Shown in pieces: positions 1-7,201 of a DNA stretch of 64,000 bases. Below the pieces are notes generated by a model. That model did no database searches. It was not told the DNA's origin and was given only the letters and a program-made list of their open reading frames with translations. The number at the start of each line of letters is the position of its first letter. Position 1 is the stretch's first letter. The DNA comes from Dysgonamonadaceae bacterium (GTDB taxonomy: Bacteria; Bacteroidota; Bacteroidia; Bacteroidales; Dysgonomonadaceae), in assembly GCA_031254645.1 (NCBI GenBank), contig JAIRUA010000023.1, positions 1 to 64,000 of the forward strand. The letters are read 5' to 3'. The position numbers and the translations under genes are program-made.

Positions 1-1731
1 TATCTCGGTCGCGTATGGAGCAGTACAATAACAACACCCAACCCAACAACTGCCGCCAACACCAAAACCTTTACGGTACGGATGCCTCGCGGCAACTACG
101 ATTTGATGGTGCTGGCAAACGCAAAGGACAGGATTGATGCCGTACAGTCCACGTGGGGAAATACAACCCTGAAAAGCGAGATCGACCGGCAGATCGATGA
201 ATCCGTTGTCGAACAGGCCGGTTGGAATGCCGTTCTCGGCAGTCTGGGATACAAACCTTTCCCGATGTGGGGTGAAGCGTTGGGCTTCAACCTTACCGGT
301 ACAAGAAGTTTGAGCATCGACCTGGTGCGGATGCTGGCAAAAATAAACGTATCGTTTGCAAATTCAACGGTTGCGAGCAAATTGGCAGTTGATCAAGTAA
401 TCCTCACCAACTATAATACGTTGGGCTATTTGGTTTCGCGTGGTTGGAACTGGTCTGCCACAAATGTATCACAGCATACCCCTGACGCACGTACCACGCC
501 TGCCGGTAAAGGTTTCGGAGAAGGTATTATTTATCCGGTTTCTGCTGCCGATAATATTAATTTCGCCAATTTGGTAAGAGACCGTATTTTTCTTTTTGAG
601 GCAGCAAAGCCCGCAGACCCAACCAATGCGACGCAACGGTTGAACTCGGTGAACATTATCGTCAGAGGATATTATGATGGCAGCGCCACCCCTACTTACT
701 ACCGCATTGATATGGTAGACGGCAGCAGTCCGCTTTATCCGAACTCTTATTTCGATATTATCCGTAATCATTATTACGATATTAAGATTACCGGTATCAA
801 TGGTCCGGGTTATGCTACCGGACAAGAAGCTTTTGATAACAGACCTTTCAATATTACCACCGCCATCAATGCGTGGGACGAGCGAGGAATGAATAATCAT
901 ACTTACGACGGTAGATACCAAATTACGGTTGATTTCGATAACTTTACGTTTGGCCACACCGGGCAACCTCAACAACCGCTTAAGATATATACCGATGTTC
1001 CCGCAGGATGGACGATTGAAATTCCGACTGCAAACAATTGGATATCGGTAACGCCCAATACTTATAATAATAGTGTTGTACCGTTTGTTTCAACAACAGT
1101 GCAAATCTCCTGTACCCCAAACGATAATGCGGCTTTAGGAAGAGAAGGCTCATTTTTTATCGTAGCAGGGAATTTGCGTAAAGAAATTACCGTAATGCAA
1201 AATGGTATTTGGGCACGAAGCAATGTAGATGCTTCTCAGCCATCGGGTTTTGCTGTTAATCCTGCTGATTTTGGCAGCTATTTTCAATGGAACAGGCGCG
1301 CGGCTTGGAATTATAATCTGCAAATGTGGAACACTGTCACTTGGGGTACCGGTACTTGGCAAACAGCTACGTGGGATTCAACCACTCCCGGTGGCACTAC
1401 CTGGGAAGCGATTAATGATCCTTGTCCTGCCGGTTGGCGTCTTCCTACGTCAACGGAATTACAAAATCTCGGCACAGGTACTTGGACACCTAACTGGAAT
1501 AGTACAGGCGTTGGAGGCCGTGTTTGGGGCTCTGGTGCAAACCAACTCTTTCTCCCTGGCGGCGGCTGGATCAGCGGTGGTGGGCTCAACAACGTGGGCG
1601 GAGGTGCCTACTGGAGTAGTACCCCGAGTGGTGATATGAATGCGATGTACTTGCGCTTCTCATTCAGCGGCGCAGACGTAGTTGGCTTTATGCGCGCCTT
1701 GGGATATTCTGTGCGCTGTGTATCAGAATAA
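1..1731 (+). CDS. Fimbrillin-like surface protein with BACON and FISUMP domains (5' end outside window)
   Basis: The reading frame is open from base 1, so the N-terminus (signal peptide, probably lipobox) is missing; 576 residues are visible. The first 300 or so residues resemble Mfa1/FimA-type fimbrillins of type V pili (PRGNYDLMVLANA near the start; RNHYYDIKITGINGPGY near residue 255). A BACON-like segment follows at about residues 325-400 (AGWTIEIPTANNWISV ... ITVMQNG). The C-terminal 140 residues form a FISUMP-type domain (DPCPAGWRLPTSTEL, GGGAYWSSTPSG, ending GYSVRCVSE), preceded by a Trp/Thr-rich stretch. Family knowledge: Mfa-like proteins polymerise at the cell surface and BACON domains are thought to bind carbohydrate or mucin. 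Inference: a tip or accessory fimbrillin, or a surface adhesin. The first in-frame ATG visible (82) is internal. A C11 tract starts 3 bp after the stop. Confidence 0.75.
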   Translation, partial: YLGRVWSSTITTPNPTTAANTKTFTVRMPRGNYDLMVLANAKDRIDAVQSTWGNTTLKSEIDRQIDESVVEQAGWNAVLGSLGYKPFPMWGEALGFNLTGTRSLSIDLVRMLAKINVSFANSTVASKLAVDQVILTNYNTLGYLVSRGWNWSATNVSQHTPDARTTPAGKGFGEGIIYPVSAADNINFANLVRDRIFLFEAAKPADPTNATQRLNSVNIIVRGYYDGSATPTYYRIDMVDGSSPLYPNSYFDIIRNHYYDIKITGINGPGYATGQEAFDNRPFNITTAINAWDERGMNNHTYDGRYQITVDFDNFTFGHTGQPQQPLKIYTDVPAGWTIEIPTANNWISVTPNTYNNSVVPFVSTTVQISCTPNDNAALGREGSFFIVAGNLRKEITVMQNGIWARSNVDASQPSGFAVNPADFGSYFQWNRRAAWNYNLQMWNTVTWGTGTWQTATWDSTTPGGTTWEAINDPCPAGWRLPTSTELQNLGTGTWTPNWNSTGVGGRVWGSGANQLFLPGGGWISGGGLNNVGGGAYWSSTPSGDMNAMYLRFSFSGADVVGFMRALGYSVRCVSE

Positions 1732-1734
1732 ATT

Positions 1735-1745
1735 CCCCCCCCCCC
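1735..1745. repeat. Homopolymeric C11 tract
   Basis: Eleven consecutive C residues begin 3 bp after the TAA of the fimbrillin-like gene. Tracts of this length can slip during replication. As it lies outside the reading frame it cannot change this protein, but it could alter the 3' end of the transcript. Confidence 0.9.
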
Positions 1746-1750
1746 TGCTA

Positions 1751-1874
1751 GCACGGATTTGTAAACCGTGCTCTTAAAAAAGAGACAACGGGTCACAGAT
1801 CCGCGTCGGCAAGAGCTACCACGCGATTGTATCGCGCGGTGATATATAAAGAGCCACACGATATAATCGTGCGG
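1751..1874. repeat. Cluster of three short REP-like hairpins
   Basis: Three hairpins lie within 125 bp: 1751-1771 (GCACGG/CCGTGC arms), 1818-1840 (CGCGAT-TGT-ATCGCG) and 1854-1874 (CACGAT-ATA-ATCGTG). The last two share a frame of CC, an A/C mismatch, a 6-bp stem, a 3-nt loop, the mirrored stem and GG. Similar architecture with different stems suggests REP-type palindromes rather than a single terminator. No RAYT transposase gene is present here. Confidence 0.6.
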
Positions 1875-1947
1875 AAGCGAGGGATTAAAAATATACACTC
1901 TACTTTGCTTGTGTTCACAACACACTTAGAATGGCAAGCAACCTTAT

Positions 1948-1983
1948 CATCCGGTATTCGTGAGAATGCCGGATGAATTTTTT
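1948..1983 (+). terminator. Rho-independent terminator after the fimbrillin-like gene
   Basis: CATCCGG pairs with CCGGATG across an inner ATTC-GTGA-GAAT stem, followed by a run of seven T on the plus strand. It lies 217 bp after the stop codon, at the end of the convergent gap with prfB. Confidence 0.65.
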
Positions 1984-2035
1984 CAACATTTAGTACTCTT
2001 AACAGCACTTTTAGCCTGTTTTCGCATTGGTATAT

Positions 2036-3140
2036 CTACCCGTTTTCCATCAAATAAGCCTTAATAAAATCATCAATATCACCATCCATCACGCCATTCA
2101 CGTCAGATGTTTGATAATTTGTACGATGATCTTTCACACGGCGGTCATCGAAAACGTAACTGCGAATTTGTGAACCCCACTCAATTTTTTTCTTTCCCGC
2201 CTCAATTTCGGCTTGTGCGGCACGACGTTTTTCGAGTTCTATCTCGTAAAGTTGCGATTTCAACAAGCGTATGGCATTTTCACGATTGCCTAACTGCGAA
2301 CGACTTTCGGTGTTCTCAATCACAATTTCTTGTTCTTGTCCCGTATCAGGGTCTTTGTATGTATAATACAGACGCACACCGGTTTCCACCTTGTTTACGT
2401 TTTGTCCGCCTGCGCCCGAAGAGCGAAATGTGTCCCAACTGATTGCAGCTGTATTCACTTCAACCTCAATCGTATCATCCACCAACGGAACTACGAAAAC
2501 CGACGCAAAAGAAGTCATTCGTTTTCCCTGCGCATTATAGGGCGACACGCGCACGAGACGATGCACACCGTTTTCGCTTTTCAGAAATCCGTAAGCCAAA
2601 TCGCCTTCTATTTGCAATGTGGCAGTTTTGATGCCTGCATCGTCGCCATCGAGCCAGTTCGTAACAGTGGTTTTGTAGCCTTTGCTATCGCAATAGCGTT
2701 GATACATTCGAAAAAGCATCGATGCCCAATCCTGACTTTCTGTTCCGCCCGCTCCGGCGTTGATTTTTAATACTGCACCGAGTTTGTCTTCTTCTTGGCG
2801 AAGCATATTTTTGAGTTCTAATTCTTCGATTAAGGCGATGGCTTTGGCGTAGTTATTGTCGACTTCTTCTTCGGTAACAATTTCGTCTTTTACGAAATCG
2901 AAAGCGAGTTGCAGTTCATCTGCAGCAGATTTTATTTCGTTGTAGGCGTTAATCCAGAATTTGAGTTCGCGAACGACTTTCATTTGTGCTTCGGCAACTT
3001 TGTTGTCGTTCCAAAAGTCGGGATTTTGTGTTCTTAGTTCTTCTTCTTCGAGTTGAATGGTCTTTGCATCGATGTCAAAGGTACCCCCTCAGCGCGTGCT
3101 CGCGCTCCAACACATTTTTAAGTTGGTCTGCTGTAATCAT
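2036..3140 (-). CDS. prfB: Peptide chain release factor 2 (programmed +1 frameshift)
   Basis: RF2 terminates translation at UGA and UAA. The gene is in two frames: a 21-codon start (ATG at 3138-3140, MITADQLKNVLEREHALRGYL) ends at in-frame TGA 3075-3077. A +1 shift on CTT-TGA-C continues in the main frame (DIDAKTIQLEEEELRTQNPD), giving about 367 residues, the normal RF2 length. The catalytic GGQ is in SSGAGGQNVNK. The recognition loop reads SPY where RF2 commonly has SPF. The stimulatory AGGGGG lies 3 nt before CTT. Low RF2 slows termination at the UGA and so favours frameshifting, restoring RF2. A TATCTTTG -7 element lies about 100 bp upstream. Confidence 0.95.
3075..3089 (-). promoter_or_regulatory. 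RF2 autoregulatory +1 frameshift site
   Basis: The minus strand reads AGGGGG-TAC-CTT-TGA-C: a Shine-Dalgarno-like stimulator, a slippery CUU and a UGA followed by C (poor termination context). This matches the classic bacterial prfB recoding site in element order and spacing. Confidence 0.93.
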
Positions 3141-3164
3141 TTTTTGTTTATTTGTTTATTTGCT

Positions 3165-3217
3165 TATTTGGTGATTTGTTTATTTGCTTTCGCCCGTCAG
3201 GAACAAATCACCAAATA
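3165..3217. repeat. Heptad inverted repeat, TTTATTTG family, copy 1
   Basis: Arms 3165-3180 (TATTTGGTGATTTGTT) and 3202-3217 are exact reverse complements. They sit in a longer run (3141-3236) of degenerate TTTATTTG/GTGATTTG units. The loop holds TTTCGCC and CCGTCAGGAACAAAT, also present in the copy at 47819-47909. It lies between prfB and its -7 element, so it would be transcribed in the prfB leader. Confidence 0.75.
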
Positions 3218-3240
3218 CACAAATCACCATTTTGAGGGTG

Positions 3241-3248
3241 CAAAGATA
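3241..3248 (-). promoter_or_regulatory. -7 promoter element for prfB
   Basis: TATCTTTG on the minus strand matches Bacteroidota TAnnTTTG. No good -33 TTTG was found at the usual 19-21 bp spacing. Confidence 0.5.
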
Positions 3249-3294
3249 CGAAAAATCCGCCTTCAATCTTCCCAAAAGCAGATTTTCCTACTTT

Positions 3295-6200
3295 CTATTC
3301 TACCGTGAATTTGGAAATAAAATGATAAGAGCCGGATTGGATTTCAAAAACAGCCCTTTTCGTTAATGAGTCATATCTTAGGAAAGTTATACCTTGAATG
3401 TTGGTTTCGCCTTCATCATTCATCGATATTTTTGTCCCTCCTTCAACAATAGGCGTAGTGGCATCCGGCGATGGGATATAAACAATAGCAACCGTATTGG
3501 CGGGAATGGTGAATTTATATTCAAATACACCATCTTCTTTCCGTTTCCAATCGCTTGTTATTCTTCCGGATACGGAATCATAATGTCCCCTTGCATAAGT
3601 AATCGTACCACCATAATGCGGATGAAGAATAAATTTGCGGAAACCCGCATTGTCGAAACTATTTTCATCGCGATCGATACCCAAAAGTCCCGACATTATC
3701 CATTGGGTTACTGAGCCGAATACAAAATGATTAAAAGAATTCATTCCATCGGGGTGAAAACCTTCGCCTTCGACGTATGAATTCCAACGCTCCCAAATAG
3801 TTGTCGCTCCTTGATTTACGCTGTAAAGCCAAGATGGAAATTCTTCCTGTTCGAGCAAGGTAAAGGCTGTTTCCAGTTGATTGTTTTCGGCAAGTACCGG
3901 AATTAAATAGGCAACACCGATGAAGCCCGATGCCATTTTGCCACCGTTTGCTTGGATAAGTTGGGCAAGCCTCTCGGCATATCTTGCATTATTCTCCGGA
4001 TCCAAATTGAAATAGAGAATCATTGCATAAGGTGTCTGATTTTCAACCTCACCAACCATTAATCGCCCGTCCGGTTGACGGAAAGTAGCAATAATGGCAT
4101 CGGTCATTTGTTGAGCGTATGCTTTATATTCTTCGACAGTATCATATTTACCAATGGCACGTGCCATAGATGCAAAAAGATTGTGTGAGTGGGCGGTAAG
4201 CAAACTGTTTGTCAATCTTCTCGTGTATGCCGAATTTGTTTCAAGAGAAACCCAATCGCCTAAATCCCATTGACGGGTATCGGTTGTAGCACTCACATCG
4301 CGTATATTATCCACCGTTCCGCGACGAAGAAAATCGCACCAATCTTTCATCGATTCATAACTGTCGTAAATTATTTGTTTATCGCCAAACATTTGAAACA
4401 TTTGCCAGGGAACGATAGTTGCCGCATCACCCCAACCATTTGCCCATTGTGTAGAAAAGTTCGCTTGACGTGGATTGTTGGGAATTAACATCGGTACAAC
4501 TCCGTGTCTTTCATTGATTTGAGTGGATTGATAATCACGTAAGTCGCGTAACCATCGCGTATAAAATTGAACAGTATTTTGGATATAAGTTGCCGTGTGG
4601 GCAATAATTTGAAGATCACCGGTATATCCCAATCGTTCATCGCGATTAGGACAGTCGGTTGGAATGCCCACGTGATTTCCAAGAATACTCCATTTGGTAT
4701 TCGAATATAGTTGATTAAGTCCCTGATGCGAGGACTCGAAAGAAGAAATCATCTCGTTGTCTGAAGAGATGGCAATGGCTTGAATATCTACTATTTCAAA
4801 TCGGTCGTTATTTTCGGGCGTAATATCCACATTATTTCCCAATATTTCGAAGTATTGAAAGCCGTGAAAAGTAAATCTTGGTGTCCATTCTTCACCTTCG
4901 GGGTCGCCGTTGAGGATGTAAGTATTCACAGCTACTTTTTCTCCACTGACGAATTGGTCACGCAAAGCGCGTCTGAAAATCGTTCCGGGAGGACCATCGC
5001 CTCTACCGATTTGATCGGGCATAAGCCTGTCATTTTGGTAAGCCGAAGTAGTATTTAGCATTTCTGAATGGCGGATAGTGATTGTGTCGCCTGCATTTCC
5101 TCTTATTTTTATAGTAAGAAAACCGGAAATGTTTTGTCCTACATTCCAAGTACGCCGGTCGGGATCAGATGTTGGTGTTACTTCAATAATTCTTCTCTTT
5201 GGATCAGGATTGTCTAATGAAAATCTTGCGATTTCACGAATCGGAGGCTCCACTTGTCCGATAAGAATGGGGTTTTGTTTAAATCGAGTCGAATCAGTTA
5301 ATGGCGCAAAAGTCATACTTTTTCCGGTAGGCTCAAATGGAATGATGCGTGCAGGTCGCCAATCGATGAGTTCAGACGTCGGATAATGAATTGTATTCCA
5401 GCCTTCACGCTGTTTCGCAATGCGGGCATCGAATCCTTCACCTCTATAATTGTCGGCATAAATGATTGGTCCGTAATTATATACCCAAGAATTATCGGTT
5501 ACGATGGTTTGCCGGGTGCCATCTTTATATGTAATAACAAGTTTGCCCAAAACCGATTGTGTATCACCATATAAATTACGGTTGGCTCGCTCTAGAGATA
5601 TCATTTGATGATTGCCCGACCACCAACCCCAAGCTGTCATTGCTCCGATAACGTTTTCAGTGCCTTTTTTGAGCATATCCGTAACATCAAATGTTTCATA
5701 CATAATGGTATAAAAATAGTCGCTCCAACCGGGAGAAAGAAATTGGTCGCCTACTTTTGACCCATTAATCGAAAACTCATAATATCCTCTTGCAGTAGCG
5801 TATAAGCGCGCATTGGCAATTTCTTTGTTTTGAATTTCAAATGATTTTCGAAAAAGAGGTTGGTTTGTATTTCCGGAAGATAAGGGGGAAGAGATCCATT
5901 GCGCACCACTCCAAGCAGACATTGTTGTATCAAAAAAACCTGTTTCCCAAAATGCTCCGGTATTTCCTAACTCTTTCGTATCAACTTTGGCTGTTCCGCT
6001 TGGGATATCGCCGATACTGACTTCTGAAGTCACAGTCCAATAATAGGGAGTTGTCGGTTTGAGTGGTACTCCTCCATAGATAACGCCGATGGTATTGTCA
6101 GATTCAACCACGCCACTGTCCCATATTAGATTGGGGTTTCCGATCGTTAAATCGGCTTTTGATTTTGCCACCAAGATTCGGTAACTTGTCTGTTTTACAA

Positions 6201-6396
6201 TGCGTTCTTCGGATTCGAGTACCCAACTGAATCGTGGAGAAGTAATGTCGATACCCAAGGGGTTTTTCACATATTCTACTCTGAGTGTAGTTGTAGTAAC
6301 TTGCTCATTATTTGCACTTTTGGCGAATAAAAAATTGGTCGCCAACAATGACAGTAAGAATATGAACAGAAATCTTGAGATTAAACAATGTCTCAT
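3295..6396 (-). CDS. Alpha-L-rhamnosidase (GH78)
   Basis: 1033 residues with a signal peptide (hydrophobic residues 8-24, ending at Ala-Lys-Ser), so a periplasmic or surface enzyme releasing terminal alpha-L-rhamnose from pectin side chains, glycosides or bacterial glycans. The order fits GH78: an N-terminal beta domain following VEYVKNPLGID near residue 41, a second beta domain (ARLYATARGYYEFSING near 200), and an (alpha/alpha)6 barrel. The conserved DCPNRDERLGYTGD lies at about 578-592 and includes a family acidic residue; a C-terminal beta domain follows. It starts 27 bp downstream of trmD on the same strand and may be co-transcribed. No SusC/D pair is adjacent, so substrate cannot be inferred from context. 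Confidence 0.9.
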   Translation of the reverse strand: MRHCLISRFLFIFLLSLLATNFLFAKSANNEQVTTTTLRVEYVKNPLGIDITSPRFSWVLESEERIVKQTSYRILVAKSKADLTIGNPNLIWDSGVVESDNTIGVIYGGVPLKPTTPYYWTVTSEVSIGDIPSGTAKVDTKELGNTGAFWETGFFDTTMSAWSGAQWISSPLSSGNTNQPLFRKSFEIQNKEIANARLYATARGYYEFSINGSKVGDQFLSPGWSDYFYTIMYETFDVTDMLKKGTENVIGAMTAWGWWSGNHQMISLERANRNLYGDTQSVLGKLVITYKDGTRQTIVTDNSWVYNYGPIIYADNYRGEGFDARIAKQREGWNTIHYPTSELIDWRPARIIPFEPTGKSMTFAPLTDSTRFKQNPILIGQVEPPIREIARFSLDNPDPKRRIIEVTPTSDPDRRTWNVGQNISGFLTIKIRGNAGDTITIRHSEMLNTTSAYQNDRLMPDQIGRGDGPPGTIFRRALRDQFVSGEKVAVNTYILNGDPEGEEWTPRFTFHGFQYFEILGNNVDITPENNDRFEIVDIQAIAISSDNEMISSFESSHQGLNQLYSNTKWSILGNHVGIPTDCPNRDERLGYTGDLQIIAHTATYIQNTVQFYTRWLRDLRDYQSTQINERHGVVPMLIPNNPRQANFSTQWANGWGDAATIVPWQMFQMFGDKQIIYDSYESMKDWCDFLRRGTVDNIRDVSATTDTRQWDLGDWVSLETNSAYTRRLTNSLLTAHSHNLFASMARAIGKYDTVEEYKAYAQQMTDAIIATFRQPDGRLMVGEVENQTPYAMILYFNLDPENNARYAERLAQLIQANGGKMASGFIGVAYLIPVLAENNQLETAFTLLEQEEFPSWLYSVNQGATTIWERWNSYVEGEGFHPDGMNSFNHFVFGSVTQWIMSGLLGIDRDENSFDNAGFRKFILHPHYGGTITYARGHYDSVSGRITSDWKRKEDGVFEYKFTIPANTVAIVYIPSPDATTPIVEGGTKISMNDEGETNIQGITFLRYDSLTKRAVFEIQSGSYHFISKFTVE

Positions 6397-6422
6397 AAAA
6401 ATGCCTCGTAAAAATATAAATA

Positions 6423-7097
6423 TCAGGATAATAAATCCGGTCTTAATCTTTTCGTTCTCTCAACCGATTGCTCCATACGCCATTCGTGAATTTTACGTTC
6501 GTGTCCTGACAATAAAACATCAGGCACGCGCCAACCATTGTATTCCGCCGGACGGGTATAAACAGGCGGTGCAAGCAAATTGTCTTGAAACGAATCGGAT
6601 AACGCCGATTGCTCATCGCCGATAACGCCCGGAATGACACGCACGACGGCATCGGCAATCATCGCCGCCACCAGTTCACCGCCGGTGAGTACGAAATCGC
6701 CGATAGAAATTTCGCGCGTAATCAGATGTTCACGCACGCGATAATCCACCCCCTTGTAATGTCCACAAAGGATAATGATATTTTGTTTGAGCGAGAGTTC
6801 GTTGGCGGTAGATTGTGTGAATTGTTCGCCGTCGGGTGTGGTGAAAATCACTTCGTCGTATTGTCGTTGCGATTTCAGGTGCGAAATGGCACGGTCTATC
6901 GGCTCGATTTGTAATACCATTCCTGCTTCGCCGCCAAACGGATAGTCGTCAACTTTTTTATGTTTATCAAGCGTGTAGTCGCGAAGATTATGTAGTCCGA
7001 ATTCTACTAATCCTTTGTCTTGTGCCCGTTTTAAAATAGATGTGTGGATTGCCCCTTCGAGCATTTCGGGAATAACTGTGAGTATGTCTATGCGCAT
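6423..7097 (-). CDS. trmD: tRNA (guanine-37-N1)-methyltransferase
   Basis: 224 residues. TrmD methylates G37 of tRNAs that read CNN codons, using S-adenosylmethionine, and prevents +1 frameshifting. The SPOUT trefoil-knot signature is clear: [16 protein letters not shown] near residues 112-126, then [18 protein letters not shown]. The N-terminus ([12 protein letters not shown]) is typical, so the start is secure. Usual neighbours rpsP, rimM and rplS are absent, as is common in Bacteroidota. A heptad inverted repeat lies directly upstream (7112-7180). Confidence 0.95.
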   Translation of the reverse strand: MRIDILTVIPEMLEGAIHTSILKRAQDKGLVEFGLHNLRDYTLDKHKKVDDYPFGGEAGMVLQIEPIDRAISHLKSQRQYDEVIFTTPDGEQFTQSTANELSLKQNIIILCGHYKGVDYRVREHLITREISIGDFVLTGGELVAAMIADAVVRVIPGVIGDEQSALSDSFQDNLLAPPVYTRPAEYNGWRVPDVLLSGHERKIHEWRMEQSVERTKRLRPDLLS

Positions 7098-7111
7098 TTT
7101 TTTGAGTTTTA

Positions 7112-7180
7112 TAGTTTTATAGTTCGATAGTTTAAGAAGTCTGCGTACCGAGGCTATAAAACTATCGAACTATAAAACTA
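7112..7180. repeat. Heptad inverted repeat, TATAGTT family, copy 1
   Basis: Perfect 22-bp arms at 7112-7133 and 7159-7180, built from TATAGTT-like heptads with a CGATAG variant mirrored in both arms, around a 25-nt loop. It fills the gap between trmD and the upstream TonB-dependent receptor gene. A degenerate copy is at 60931-61034. Confidence 0.85.
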
Positions 7181-7201
7181 AAAGCTATTTAACTGTAGAA
7201 C

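Noticed and set aside
96-975. Antisense open frames over the fimbrillin-like gene
   Set aside because: No recognisable domains, and codon content follows from the sense gene; the same applies to the many other antisense frames in the window.
1207-1420. Trp/Thr-rich repeats (TWGTGTWQTATW) in the fimbrillin-like gene as a separate tandem-repeat domain
   Set aside because: Only three loose units; such Trp-rich stretches commonly precede FISUMP domains.
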